This document shows positions 24,377 to 34,700 of a DNA stretch of 47,067 bases, piece after piece; position 1 is the first letter of the stretch, and every line of letters begins with the position of its first letter. The notes beneath the pieces are model-generated. The model was not told the DNA's origin. It did no database searches and saw only the letters and a list, made by a program, of their open reading frames with translations. The position numbers were made by a program, and so were the translations under genes. The stretch is from Planctomycetia bacterium (GTDB lineage Bacteria > Planctomycetota > Planctomycetia > Pirellulales > JALHLM01), in NCBI GenBank assembly GCA_034440135.1, contig JAWXBP010000293.1:1-47067 (forward strand), in the 5' to 3' direction.

Positions 24377-24522
24377 AGGAGCCACGAAAAGCACGAAAGG
24401 CACGAAAAGTGTTTCAGGGCCACAGTTCGTTGCGAACTCATGCCATTGATACGAACACTCCACGATCCAGCTTTCAACGCTGTATTGAAGTTTTCGTGCT
24501 TTTCGTGTCTTTCGTGGTTCCT
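24377..24522. repeat. Intergenic inverted repeat of CACGAAA(A) units
   Basis: Arms at 24377-24408 and 24491-24522 match at 28 of 32 positions when one is reversed. Each is built from CACGAAAA-like units spaced 8-9 bases apart. The repeat lies between convergent genes, so a bidirectional transcription stop is possible. Confidence 0.85.
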
Positions 24523-24548
24523 CTGAATTCAACTGGAACAACGAATTC

Positions 24549-25607
24549 CTACGGCACAAACCGGTCGTCCGCTTTCAATCCCGCTGCGAACTTGGCCAGC
24601 AGGTCCGCGGCCTGATCGATATCGGCGAGGCTGATCATCTCGACCGGCGAGTGCATGTAGCGGTTCGCGATGCTCACCAGGCCGACGGCCATGCCGGCGC
24701 GGTTGATTTGCATGCTGTTGGCGTCGGTCCCGGTGGCGCGGCCGTTGGCCGCGAGCTGATAGGGCAACTCGTTGGCCTTCGCGGCGCTGATCAGTCGATC
24801 CACAACCACCGGGCTCATATTCGGTCCGCGGTAGATCACCGGTCCGCCGCCGAGCTTCACGTCTCCCTCTTGCTTCTTGTCGATCGTGGGGCAATCGGTC
24901 GCGTGCGTCACGTCGACGGCGATGCCCACTTGCGGATCGATGCCGTAGGCGCTCGTCTTCGCGCCGCGCAAGCCCACTTCCTCTTGCACCGTGGAGACGG
25001 CGTACAGCGCACAATCGAGCGGCGCAGCACACGCGCGGCGGAAGGCCTCCATCACGACCCACACGCCGCACTTGTCATCCATCGCCGGCGCATGCGCGAG
25101 CCCGTTGCGGGCTTCGTGATAGCAAAGTTCCAACGTGATCGGATCGCCGATGTTGACCACCGAATGCGCGTCGGCCTTGTCCTTCGCGCCGATGTCGACC
25201 CACAGGTCCTTCATCTTGGGAACCTGCTTCCGCTCTTCGTCGCTCAGCAAGTGAATGGGTTTGCGCGCCATCACGCCATGCACCGGCCCCGTCGGCGTCC
25301 AGACAGTGACGCGCTGGCCGATCAGCACCAGCGGATCCCAGCCGCCGATCGTTTGCACGGAGAGAAACCCCTGATCGTCGACGTAAGACACCAGCAAACC
25401 AATCTGATCGCAATGCCCGGCGAACATCACCCGCAGCGGCGCGCCGGCGTTTTTCACCGCGATCACATTGCCGTGCAGATCGGTCGAGACATGGTCGGCG
25501 TACCGGCTGATATACTCGCGGACCACATTCTGCGCCGGCTGTTCGTAGCCGGACGGGCTGGGGACCGAAAGCAGGTTTTTGAGAAAGTCGTGGGCAGTGG
25601 ATTCCAT
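24549..25607 (-). CDS. M42-family metallo-aminopeptidase
   Basis: This 352-residue, dimetal M42 peptidase removes N-terminal residues from peptides and forms large dodecamers in known members. The zinc ligands are all visible: AGHCDQIG (His65, with Asp67), MDDKCG (Asp177), STVQEEVGLRG (Glu209/Glu210), AVDVTHAT (Asp232) and RYMHSPVE (His319). It is cytoplasmic (no signal peptide). I chose ATG 25607; the in-frame extension further upstream adds unrelated sequence. It diverges from the PVC cytochrome gene across 173 bases. Confidence 0.92.
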   Translation of the reverse strand: MESTAHDFLKNLLSVPSPSGYEQPAQNVVREYISRYADHVSTDLHGNVIAVKNAGAPLRVMFAGHCDQIGLLVSYVDDQGFLSVQTIGGWDPLVLIGQRVTVWTPTGPVHGVMARKPIHLLSDEERKQVPKMKDLWVDIGAKDKADAHSVVNIGDPITLELCYHEARNGLAHAPAMDDKCGVWVVMEAFRRACAAPLDCALYAVSTVQEEVGLRGAKTSAYGIDPQVGIAVDVTHATDCPTIDKKQEGDVKLGGGPVIYRGPNMSPVVVDRLISAAKANELPYQLAANGRATGTDANSMQINRAGMAVGLVSIANRYMHSPVEMISLADIDQAADLLAKFAAGLKADDRFVP

Positions 25608-25780
25608 GCGGCAGCTCGCGAAAACAGGCCAAAAATGCGACTCGCGCAATGTATCGGACCCGGCCGGCCCCGCCAAGGCGACAGGTTCGCGCGTCAGGTT
25701 GCCACCGGCGCGAACTTCACGCAAAATAGGCGTTCCCGTCGCGTCAGCGCATCCCACTTCTCCGCCATGGATCGCCGGTC

Positions 25781-28700
25781 ATGTTCCTCCTTCGCTGGAT
25801 TGCTTTGCTCGCCTTGATCGTCGCCAGTCAAGTTCCGGCGCAGGCCGCGGAGAGCGACGCTTCGATTCCGCACAATCAAGACGCGCCCCCGGGGCCGGCG
25901 CTGTCGCCCGAGGAAGCGGTCGCCAAGATGACGGTGCCACCGGGCTTCACCGTGGAAGTCGTGGCCGCCGAGCCCGACCTGATGAATCCGGTCGCGATGA
26001 CCTTCGACGAACGCGGCCGTATTTGGGTCACGGAAAGCTTCGAATACCCGCGCCGCGAACCGGGGCCCGGGCGCGACCGCATTAAGATCCTGGAAGATAC
26101 CGATCACGACGGCCGCGTCGACAAAGTCACCATCTTTGCCGAAGGCTTGAACATTCCTTCTGGAATCGCGGTCGGTCATGGCGGCGTGTGGGTGGCGAAC
26201 TCGCCGGACATTCTGTTCTTGCAAGACACCGACGGCGACGACCGCGCCGATAAGCAAGAAGTCGTGGTCACCGGTTTCGGCCGCGACGATACGCACGAGT
26301 TGCCGAACTCGCTCACCTGGGGCCCCGACGGCTGGCTCTACGGGCTGAACGGCGTGTTCAACCCGGCGGTGGTGGAACATCGCGGCAAGAAACACGAGTT
26401 CACTTGCACGTTGTTTCGCATTCATCCGTTGACGCGCGACTTCGAACTCTTCTGCGAAGGCACCAGCAACCCTTGGGGCGTGACGTGGGATCGCGAAGGG
26501 AGCGCGTTTATCAGCGCGTGCGTAATCGATCACCTCTGGCACTTAACCGAGACCGGCTACTACTTGCGCCAGGGCGGGCCCTATCCGCCGCACACCTGGC
26601 GGATCGAGTCGATCGTCAAGCATCAGCATCAGAAAGCCGCCTATTGCGGCATCCATTACTTCGATAGCGCCGCCTATCCCGAGCAGTACCGCGAAAAGCT
26701 CTACATGGGCAACATCCACGGCAACTGCATCAACTGCGACTACCTGGAGCGCGCCGGGTCGACGTACTTCGCCAAGCCGGATCCCGATTTCCTGTCGGCG
26801 AACGATTCCTGGTTCATGCCGGTGGTGCAGAAGACCGGCCCGGACGGCTGTTTGTATGTCCTCGATTGGTACGATCGCTATCACTGCTATCAAGACGCCA
26901 ACCGCGATCCCGAAGGGATCGATCGCGGCAAAGGCCGTCTCTATCGCATCCGTTATCAAGACACGCCGCGCGCGCCGGCCTTCGATCTGGCGAAAGAAAC
27001 GGACGCGCAGTTGATCGAGCGGCTGCATAGCCCGAACGTGTATTTCCGCGATCTCGCGCAACAACTGCTGACCGAACGGAAGACGTCGCGCGATCAAGTG
27101 GCGGCACTCGTATTAGACAATAATGCCCCGCGCAAAGCGCGGATGCATGCCATCTGGGCATTGGTCGGCGGCGGCCCGCTCGACGAGGCGTTTCACCTCC
27201 AGCTCCTTACCCACGAAGATCCCAGCTTCCGCGCCTGGGGCGTCCGCGCTGCCGGGAATATGAAGCAAGTTTCTCAGGTAGTGCGCGATCGCGTAATTGC
27301 GCTGGCCGACGATGCTTCGCCCGACGTGCGGCTACAGGTGGTGATTGCTTCGCAGAAAGTAGCTGGCATCGATCCGTTGCCGCTCCTGTTCAAGGTGCTG
27401 GCGACCAGCGGCGACGACGAGTTGCTGCCGCACATTGTTTGGAACAATTTGCAGCCGTTGATGGACGAGCGCCGAAGCGAAGTTGTCGTTGCTGCGTTGC
27501 GACGCAGCGACGCGATTGGCAAACCCGGCTTAAACGGCATGATGCCGTATTTCACGCGTCGCCTCCTTGAGACGAAGGTGATCGACACGCGCGCCGTGGC
27601 GGCCTTGTTTGATCTGCTTACTTCGACGGCGCATGGCAATATCGATCTGGCGCGCGAGCTGCTGCAAGTCATCGCATCAAAGATTCAGAATCGTGAGATT
27701 ACTGGCTATTCGGCGGACAAGCTGCATCAGACGATTGCCAATCGCGTCGACGGGATCGTGAAGGACGGCGTGGACGCTCCGTTGTATCGTGACGCCGTGT
27801 TGCTATCGGCCAGTTGGGGCGAAGCAGACAGCGTCGCAGTAGCGCGCACCTTGTTGAGCAATGCTGCGTTGGCTCCGACCATGCGAGCGCGAGCACTCGC
27901 GGCACTGATTGCAGCGAATGACGAAGGCGTTCTCGCTGCCGTGGGATCGCTACTTGCCGAGACAGGTGCGGACAGCCAAGAACTTCGTCGCCAAACCATT
28001 GCCGGTCTCGGCCGGCTGGATGCGCCACAAGTTGGCGCAATGATTCTGGCAGCATATGGCAAGATGGAACCCGAGCTGCGCCCATCGTCGATCGAGTTGC
28101 TTACCTCCCGTCCAGCCTGGGCCAAGCAACTGCTCTCCGCTGTCAAGGACCATCGCGTCCCGCGCGAGGCGATCAGTGTAAATCACGTGCGCAAATTGCT
28201 GTCCAGCAGCGATCAGGAACTGGTCGATCAGGCGACTGCCGAGTGGGGCGCGATGCGGCTGGAGCGCAGCCCGGAGCGCGAGCAGATCATTGCCCAGATG
28301 CGGGACGTTATTCGCGCCACGTCCGGCGACGCCCAGCGCGGTCAGGCGGTGTTCACCAAGCTCTGCGCCACTTGCCACAAGATGTATGGCGAAGGGCAGG
28401 AAGTCGGCCCGGACATTACGGTGAACGGCCGAAGTTCGTTCGAGCAGTTACTCTCGAACGTCTTTGACCCGAGCCTGGTGATTGGCGCTGCGTATCAGGC
28501 CGTGACCGTGAATACCACCGATGGCCGCGTGTTGACCGGCCTGTTGGCCGAGAACAGCGATCATCGTGTCGTGCTCAAGGTGCAAGGCGGCAAGACGGAG
28601 ACCATTGCCCGCGCCGATGTCGATGAGATGGGCGTGAGCAAGCTCTCGCTGATGCCCGAGGACGTGGAAAAACAACTCAACGCTCAGGAGATCGCCGATC

Positions 28701-29230
28701 TCTTCGCGTACATCACGCTCGATCGCCCGCCAAGTGATCCGAACGCGCGGCAACTGCCCGGCGTGCGACTCGTCGAGGCCCGCGACGCGAGCGATCCGGC
28801 GGAGTTCGCGGGCATCTTGGCGGAAGTCGCGCCCGGCTTCACCATGGCCACTTCGGGAGAAGACGGGATTTCGCTGTTGAGCGAATACCGCGGCCGCGCG
28901 ACGGTCGTGCGCACGCACCCGGTGAGCGAATCGCAACCCTGCATACTCACCAGCGAAGTCGATTTGCCCGCCGGCAAGAAATCGCAACTCTTACTCTCCG
29001 TCGGTTGCCATGACGACGAGAGCGATTGGCGACTCGTCGTGAAAGCCAACGGCGAAACGGTGCTCGACACCATGGTCGGTCCGGACACCACCGCGGAAGG
29101 CTGGGCCGATCTAACGGTCGACCTGAGTGCGTTCGCCGGCAAACCAGTGAAGTTGGAATTACTCAACGCAGCCAACGACTGGAACCAGGAGTGGGGCTAT
29201 TGGGGCCGCGCGGCCGTGGTTTCGGAGTAG
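25781..29230 (+). CDS. PVC-type dehydrogenase-like/HEAT/cytochrome c protein
   Basis: This is a 1149-residue exported protein of the kind that is abundant in planctomycetes. A signal peptide (MFLLRWIALLALIVASQVPAQA) precedes a beta-propeller 'membrane-bound dehydrogenase' domain (VPPGFTVEVVAAEPDLMNPVAM, EGLNIPSGIAVG, WGPDGWLYG, about residues 50-410). HEAT-type helical repeats follow (about 430-830). A cytochrome c module carries CATCH with Cys862, Cys865 and His866 as haem attachment and ligand. The end is a jelly-roll-like domain. It is probably periplasmic and linked to electron transfer from sugar or alcohol oxidation; the substrate is unknown. Confidence 0.92.
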   Translation: MFLLRWIALLALIVASQVPAQAAESDASIPHNQDAPPGPALSPEEAVAKMTVPPGFTVEVVAAEPDLMNPVAMTFDERGRIWVTESFEYPRREPGPGRDRIKILEDTDHDGRVDKVTIFAEGLNIPSGIAVGHGGVWVANSPDILFLQDTDGDDRADKQEVVVTGFGRDDTHELPNSLTWGPDGWLYGLNGVFNPAVVEHRGKKHEFTCTLFRIHPLTRDFELFCEGTSNPWGVTWDREGSAFISACVIDHLWHLTETGYYLRQGGPYPPHTWRIESIVKHQHQKAAYCGIHYFDSAAYPEQYREKLYMGNIHGNCINCDYLERAGSTYFAKPDPDFLSANDSWFMPVVQKTGPDGCLYVLDWYDRYHCYQDANRDPEGIDRGKGRLYRIRYQDTPRAPAFDLAKETDAQLIERLHSPNVYFRDLAQQLLTERKTSRDQVAALVLDNNAPRKARMHAIWALVGGGPLDEAFHLQLLTHEDPSFRAWGVRAAGNMKQVSQVVRDRVIALADDASPDVRLQVVIASQKVAGIDPLPLLFKVLATSGDDELLPHIVWNNLQPLMDERRSEVVVAALRRSDAIGKPGLNGMMPYFTRRLLETKVIDTRAVAALFDLLTSTAHGNIDLARELLQVIASKIQNREITGYSADKLHQTIANRVDGIVKDGVDAPLYRDAVLLSASWGEADSVAVARTLLSNAALAPTMRARALAALIAANDEGVLAAVGSLLAETGADSQELRRQTIAGLGRLDAPQVGAMILAAYGKMEPELRPSSIELLTSRPAWAKQLLSAVKDHRVPREAISVNHVRKLLSSSDQELVDQATAEWGAMRLERSPEREQIIAQMRDVIRATSGDAQRGQAVFTKLCATCHKMYGEGQEVGPDITVNGRSSFEQLLSNVFDPSLVIGAAYQAVTVNTTDGRVLTGLLAENSDHRVVLKVQGGKTETIARADVDEMGVSKLSLMPEDVEKQLNAQEIADLFAYITLDRPPSDPNARQLPGVRLVEARDASDPAEFAGILAEVAPGFTMATSGEDGISLLSEYRGRATVVRTHPVSESQPCILTSEVDLPAGKKSQLLLSVGCHDDESDWRLVVKANGETVLDTMVGPDTTAEGWADLTVDLSAFAGKPVKLELLNAANDWNQEWGYWGRAAVVSE

Positions 29231-29282
29231 CTTCGCCATCAAACATTTATTTGACGCACAATCATTGCAAAGGAAGTGTTCC

Positions 29283-30188
29283 GTGCATCGCGCCATGCAG
29301 TTGTTTTCAGTGCTTATGTTCGTCGCCGTGATCGGCCTCATTCCCACGCGTTCGCGCGCCGCCGAGCCTCGCCTCGAATTGCTTTGGCCCGCGGGCGCGC
29401 CAGGCGCCGTCGGCGACGAGGAGGCCGATCGGCCTTCGCTCACGATTTATAGCGCGCCGGAGGAGAAGGCGGTCGGCGTCGGCATCGTGATTTGTCCCGG
29501 TGGAGGGTATGGGCATCTGGCCGTCGATCACGAAGGTTTGCAAATCGCCGAATGGATGAATTCACTCGGCGTCACGGCGGGCGTGTTGCGCTACCGCATT
29601 GCGCCCCGCTACCATCATCCCGCGCCCTTGCAAGACGCGCAGCGCGCCATGCGCTTGATGCGCTCGCGGGCGGCTGAGTTGCAAATCGATCCGGTGCGGA
29701 TCGGCGTAATTGGTTTTTCCGCTGGCGGGCACCTCGCGTCGACCATTGCCACGCATTTCGACGATGGCGCCCCGAATGCGCAGGATCCCATCGACGGCGT
29801 TTCCTGCCGGCCCGATTTCGCGATCCTCTGCTATCCCGTGATCACGATGGAGTTGCCGACTACGCATAGCGGCTCGCGGCGCAATCTCTTAGGCGAAGAG
29901 CCCGATGCGGCGCTGGTGGCGGCGATGTCGAACGACCAGCAAGTCACCGAAAAAACGCCGCCGACGTTCCTGCTCCACACCACGGAAGACACCGTCGTCC
30001 TCCCGGAAAACAGCCTGCTGTTTTACGCGGCACTACGCAAAGCAGGCGTGCCCGCCGCATTGCACATCTACGAAAAAGGCCCGCACGGCGTCGGCCTCGG
30101 CCGCAAGCTTCCCGGCGTCGGCGCCTGGCCGGAGACCTGCGAAGCCTGGCTGCGGGATCGAGCAGTGCTGCCGAAAAAGGAGCAGTGA
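29283..30188 (+). CDS. Exported alpha/beta-hydrolase, acetylesterase-like
   Basis: This 301-residue serine hydrolase has a signal peptide. The triad is visible: GFSAGG (Ser146), HTTEDTVV (Asp236) and GPHGVGL (His268). CPGGGYGHL gives the oxyanion-hole region typical of esterases of the BD-FAE/acetyl-xylan type. I chose GTG 29283, preceded at good spacing by AAAGGAAG; ATG 29295 is an alternative. It starts 52 bases after the cytochrome gene, so both may be cotranscribed. It likely removes acyl groups from sugars or other esters outside the cytoplasm. Confidence 0.88.
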   Translation: MHRAMQLFSVLMFVAVIGLIPTRSRAAEPRLELLWPAGAPGAVGDEEADRPSLTIYSAPEEKAVGVGIVICPGGGYGHLAVDHEGLQIAEWMNSLGVTAGVLRYRIAPRYHHPAPLQDAQRAMRLMRSRAAELQIDPVRIGVIGFSAGGHLASTIATHFDDGAPNAQDPIDGVSCRPDFAILCYPVITMELPTTHSGSRRNLLGEEPDAALVAAMSNDQQVTEKTPPTFLLHTTEDTVVLPENSLLFYAALRKAGVPAALHIYEKGPHGVGLGRKLPGVGAWPETCEAWLRDRAVLPKKEQ

Positions 30189-30190
30189 AT

Positions 30191-30302
30191 GGAATGACGA
30201 ATTTCCAAATCCGAATGACGGAAGAATGATTGAATGACGAATGGTTTTGGCGTACCAGACTCATTCGTCATTTAAGCATTCGGATTTCATTCGTCATTCA
30301 AA
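30191..30302. repeat. Intergenic inverted repeat of GAATGACGAAT-like units
   Basis: A left block (30191-30244) with GAATGACGAAT, AAATCCGAATGAC and TGAATGACGAATG units is mirrored by a right block (30261-30302). It lies between convergent genes and could act as a transcription stop. Confidence 0.75.
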
Positions 30303-30319
30303 TTTAGAAAATCGACATT

Positions 30320-31534
30320 CTACCGCTGGCTTCCCGTCACCGTGATGTCGTCGAACTCCAGCGTGCCGGTAGCACCGAAGAGACCGATGCCGATCACCGC
30401 TCCTCGGGCGCTGACCGGCACGACCATGTTGACCGACTTTTCCGTCCACTTGATGTCGCCCGTCCACGGGCCGAGGATTTCCTGGCGAATCGGCGCTCGG
30501 TCTTCGCCGAAAAAATTCACGTAGAGCGTCGCAAACTGATCGCGGTTCGCGCCGGACACCAGGTTCTCGCCGCGCATGCGATAACCGACGGTGATCGATT
30601 TGACCTCGCGGCCGTCGATGCCGATTGCCTGCAGGCAGTGCGCGTCGCGCCCTGTGGTGTCGTTGTGAAAGCGGAGGAAATGGGCGGACGCGTCGCCGTC
30701 CTTCGCAATCACTTCCGCCTGGCGAACGTAGTACCAGGCCTCGGGTAGTCGCTTCTCGGCGTCAAATTTCTCGAAATCGCCGTTCACGAGCGCGGGCGTC
30801 GCATCGTCCGGCTTGACCTGACGTAACTCCTCGGCCTCGCCGGTCATCGGCACGAAGTACGTCGCTTCGAGCGGTTCCTTCTTGAGTTTGCCGTCGACTT
30901 TCGTAAACAAGTACAGGAGTTGCTGATACCGCTCGCCGAGCGGCACGATCATCCGTCCGCCTTCCTTCAACTGATCCACCAGCGGCTGCGGCACGTTTTC
31001 CGGCGAGCAGGTGACGATGATCTTGTCGAACGGCGCATGTTCCGGCCAGCCCTTGTAGCCGTCGCCGACCATGGTGAACACGTTTTCGTAGCCCAGCTTT
31101 TCGAGCGTCGCCGCCGCGCGTTTACCCAGCGGTTCCACGATCTCGATCGAATACACCTCGCTCACCAGGGGACTCAACACCGCGGCCTGATAGCCGGAGC
31201 CGGTGCCGATTTCCAATACCTTGTCGGTCGCCTTCGGTTCCAACTGCTCGGTCATATAGGCCACGACGAACGGCGGCGAGATCGTCTGCCCGTGCCCGAT
31301 CGGCAACGCCATGTCGAAGTAGGCGAACTTGCGTTGCTTGGCCGGCATGAACTCATGACGCGGCGTGGTGCGAATCGACTCCACGACCCGCTCGTCCTTG
31401 ATGCCGGCGCCGGCGATTTCATCGTCCGCCAATCGATTCCGCGCGGCTTCATTCGGATCGGCCTGTTGCGCGGCAACGGACGACGCCAAGATCAGAAAGC
31501 ACGCAACGTGCGCAAGACCGCGAAGAGCATTCAT
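30320..31534 (-). CDS. Signal-peptide-bearing Pcm-like isoaspartate methyltransferase
   Basis: This 404-residue protein begins with a signal peptide (FLILASSVAAQQ, residues 12-24). The methyltransferase domain has PIGHGQTISPPFVVAYM (79-95) and the SAM-binding VLEIGTGSGYQAAVL (106-120), matching protein-L-isoaspartate O-methyltransferase. A C-terminal domain of about 160 residues (from VNGDFEKF to FDDITVTG) looks like a jelly-roll carbohydrate-binding module. Pcm normally repairs isoaspartate in the cytoplasm with SAM. Export here is inferred from the signal peptide and would need SAM outside the cytoplasm. A membrane-anchored or mis-predicted N-terminus is the alternative. Confidence 0.85.
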   Translation of the reverse strand: MNALRGLAHVACFLILASSVAAQQADPNEAARNRLADDEIAGAGIKDERVVESIRTTPRHEFMPAKQRKFAYFDMALPIGHGQTISPPFVVAYMTEQLEPKATDKVLEIGTGSGYQAAVLSPLVSEVYSIEIVEPLGKRAAATLEKLGYENVFTMVGDGYKGWPEHAPFDKIIVTCSPENVPQPLVDQLKEGGRMIVPLGERYQQLLYLFTKVDGKLKKEPLEATYFVPMTGEAEELRQVKPDDATPALVNGDFEKFDAEKRLPEAWYYVRQAEVIAKDGDASAHFLRFHNDTTGRDAHCLQAIGIDGREVKSITVGYRMRGENLVSGANRDQFATLYVNFFGEDRAPIRQEILGPWTGDIKWTEKSVNMVVPVSARGAVIGIGLFGATGTLEFDDITVTGSQR

Positions 31535-31619
31535 CGAAGGTCATCGCCTGGGGCTGTAGCCGGCCGGTGTAAGGCCGGTGGAGTGGACACGATAATAAGA
31601 GCATACCGTGAGAATTCGT

Positions 31620-31737
31620 AACCGCGAAATGCGCGAAATCTCGCGAACAGCAATTACATCGAGAAACGTCGCAAGAGCAAGCACCAGGAGAATCTTTTTC
31701 AATGCAGTTTTCGCGTGATTTCGCGTATTTCGCGGTT
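31620..31737. repeat. Intergenic inverted repeat of CGCGAAAT units
   Basis: Arms at 31620-31647 and 31710-31737 pair at 26 of 28 positions. The units, such as AACCGCGAAATGCGCGAAAT, have an 8-9 base spacing like the other intergenic families here. It lies between valS and the Pcm-like gene. Confidence 0.82.
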
Positions 31738-31751
31738 CAAAATGCACCGTA

Positions 31752-34700
31752 CTACGCCTGGGAACGCAGCGTCGTCAGGGTTTTTTCGAGGGAGCCGACG
31801 CGTTCGCGGAGTTCCTCGAGGGCTTTGCGCTCAGCGTCGACTACGGCGGCCGGGGCGCGGCTCGTGAAATTCTCGTTCGACAGTTGGCGTTCCTTGCCGG
31901 TGATTGATCCGCGGACGCGGTCCAACTCCTTTTCGTTGCGTTGGATTTCCGCCTCGACGTCGATCAGGCCGGTCATGTCGACAGCCACTTCGGCGCCGCC
32001 GGCGGCGATCTTCGCGCACGTCGTCGGTTCCACGACGTTCGGCCCCCAGGCCGTGGCCGTCGCGCCCGCCATGCTCTCGAAATACGGGGCCATCGGCTGC
32101 AGCAACTCCGCCGTTTCGTCGTTCGAGCGCAGCGTGAAGCGGATCGGCGTCTTGGGCGGAATGTTCTGCCGGCTGCGAATCTCGCGCAAGGCGCGCAGCA
32201 CTTCCTGGAAGCGCGCGAACCGGGCTTCAAACTCCGCGTTTCGCTGCGCGGCGTTCGTCTCCGGCCAGGTGGCAACCATGATGCTCTCGCTGGCCTTCGA
32301 TGGCTGGGGCAATCCGCGTTCGGGCGCAACTTCGCCGAGCAATTGCCAGACGTCTTCCGTGATGAACGGAATCAACGGATGCAACAGTCGGAGCAGCGCG
32401 TCGAGCGTATGCACGATCACGCGCTGCGCGAGCGGACGCTGCTGCTCGTCGTCGAAGCGGCTTTTCGCCATCTCGACGTAGAAGCTGCAAAAGTCGTCCC
32501 AGGCGAAGTCGTACAGCAACCGCGCCGCCTCGGAGAACTTATATGTGTCGAGCGCCTCAGTCACGCCGGCGGTCACCGTCGAGAGCCGGCTCAGGATCCA
32601 GCGATCCTCGATCGGCAGCTCCGTCTCATTCACCGCGGCAGGCGTGTAACCTTCGAGATTCATCATCACGAAGCGCGAGGCGTTCCAAAGCTTGTTGCAG
32701 AAGTTGCGCCCCAGCTCGAAACGCTCGCTCACCACGGCGCCGCGCGGCAGCGCCACGTCGGCTGGCTTTTCGGCCCATTGCGTGGAGAACTCCTTCCCAC
32801 AGTGCTTGCACGGCACGCGCGGCAGCACGCGGTTTTTCTTGGTCTGCGGCACCAAATGCTGGCAGTGCGGGCATTCGAAATCGACCGGCATCCGCACGTC
32901 TTGCGTTTCGGTCGTGAGATACGCGAGACCGAAGCGCAGCGAATCCGCGCCGAACTTTTCCATCACGTCGATCGGGTCGACGCCATTTCCCTTCGACTTC
33001 GACATCGTCTCGCCGTCGCCGTCGAGAATCTTGGGGTGAATGAACACCTCGCGGAACGGCACGTCGCCGATGTTTTCCAGTCCTGTAAGCACCATCCGCG
33101 CCACCCAGAGCGTGATGATGTCACGGCTCGTGATCAGCACACTTGTGGGATAGAAGTATTTCAATTCAGGCGTTTGCTGCGGCCAGCCCAACGTCGAATG
33201 CGGCCAGAGCGCTGAACTGAACCAGGTATCGAGCACGTCGTTGTCCTGGTGAATCGTGTGGCCTTGAATCGCGTCAGGCGCAAGGTCGGTCTCCTGCGCG
33301 CAGATCAACCATTGGTCGCGCTCTTCGTCGCGTTGCCAGGAGACGTCGTTCCGTCCGGCAAAAGCCTGCTTCAATTCCGCTTCGGTCACCGTCGGCGCGG
33401 GCCAGATGGGAATGCGGTGGCCCCACCACAGTTGCCGGCCGATCGGCCAATCGCGTTTTTCGCCGAGCCAATCTAAGTAGCCTCGCGCGTAGCGCTGCGG
33501 AAAAATCTTCACGCGGCCGTCGCTCACGGCGTCCATGGCCGATTGCGCCAAGCGATCCATCTTTACGAACCATTGATCGGCCAGGAACGGTTCGATCGGC
33601 GTTTTCGAGCGATCCGAGTGCGCGATCTCGATTTCGCGATCTTCCACGTCGCCAAGCAACCCTAGCGCGTCGAGGTCCGCCACGACGCGTTCGCGCGCCA
33701 CGAGGTTTTTCAATCCCTGGTACGCGCCGGCATGTTCGTTGAGCGTACCGTCGGGATTGAGAATGTTGATCATCGGCAGCGACTGCCGCTTGCCGACTTC
33801 GTAGTCGTTCGGATCATGCGCCGGCGTGATCTTTACGCAGCCCGTGCCCAGTTCCGGCTTCGCCCAGAGATCGGTCACGAGCGGGATTTCACGATTCAAC
33901 AATGGCAAGAGCAGTTTACGCCCCGCCTTGGCCATGTCGCGCAACTTGATCAATCGTGGCAACAGTTCCGCGCGGCGCTTCGTTAGATCGGCGAGTTGAG
34001 CTTTGATCGCCGGCTTGTCCTTCTCGGCGGCCTCATTCAGCTTCGCGCGCAGGTCCGCTTCGACCTTATCGAACGCCGCCGCGGGGTCCGGGTGTACTGC
34101 CACAGCCGTATCGCCGAGCATCGTTTCCGGCCGCGTCGTGGCGATCTCCACATGCGTGGGCTCACCGGGCTTGGGGTCGATCACCGGATAACGAAAATGC
34201 CAGAAGTGCCCCTGGGTGGTCTCGTGGAATACCTCGTCGTCGCTCACCGCGGTTTGCAGGAACGTGTCCCAATTCACCAATCGCTTGCCGCGATAGATCA
34301 GGCCCTTCTGAAACAAATTGAAAAACGTATGCCGTACCGCCCGGGCGCAAACGTCATCCAGTGTGAACCGCGTGCGCGACCAATCGCAACTCGCGCCAAT
34401 TCGCTTGAGTTGCCCGAGAATGCGCTTCTCGTAGTCAGCCTTCCACTTCCAGATGCGCTCGACGAGCTTCTCGCGCCCCAGATCGTGCCGGCTGAGTTTT
34501 TCTTCTTGCAGCAATCGCCGTTCGACCACGGCTTGCGTGGCGATGCCGGCGTGATCGGTCCCCGGCATCCAGAGCGTGTTGAAGCCCTGCATCCGCTTCA
34601 TGCGGATCAGCGCGTCCTGCAAGGTGTTATTGAGCGCATGACCCAGATGCAAAGCGCCGGTCACATTCGGCGGTGGGATCACGATCGTATAAGGCTTCCG

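Noticed and set aside
24381..24410. CACGAAAA and CACGGAG runs taken as a CRISPR array
   Set aside because: The units are 8-9 bases long, have no spacers, and mirror into hairpins rather than repeat in one direction.
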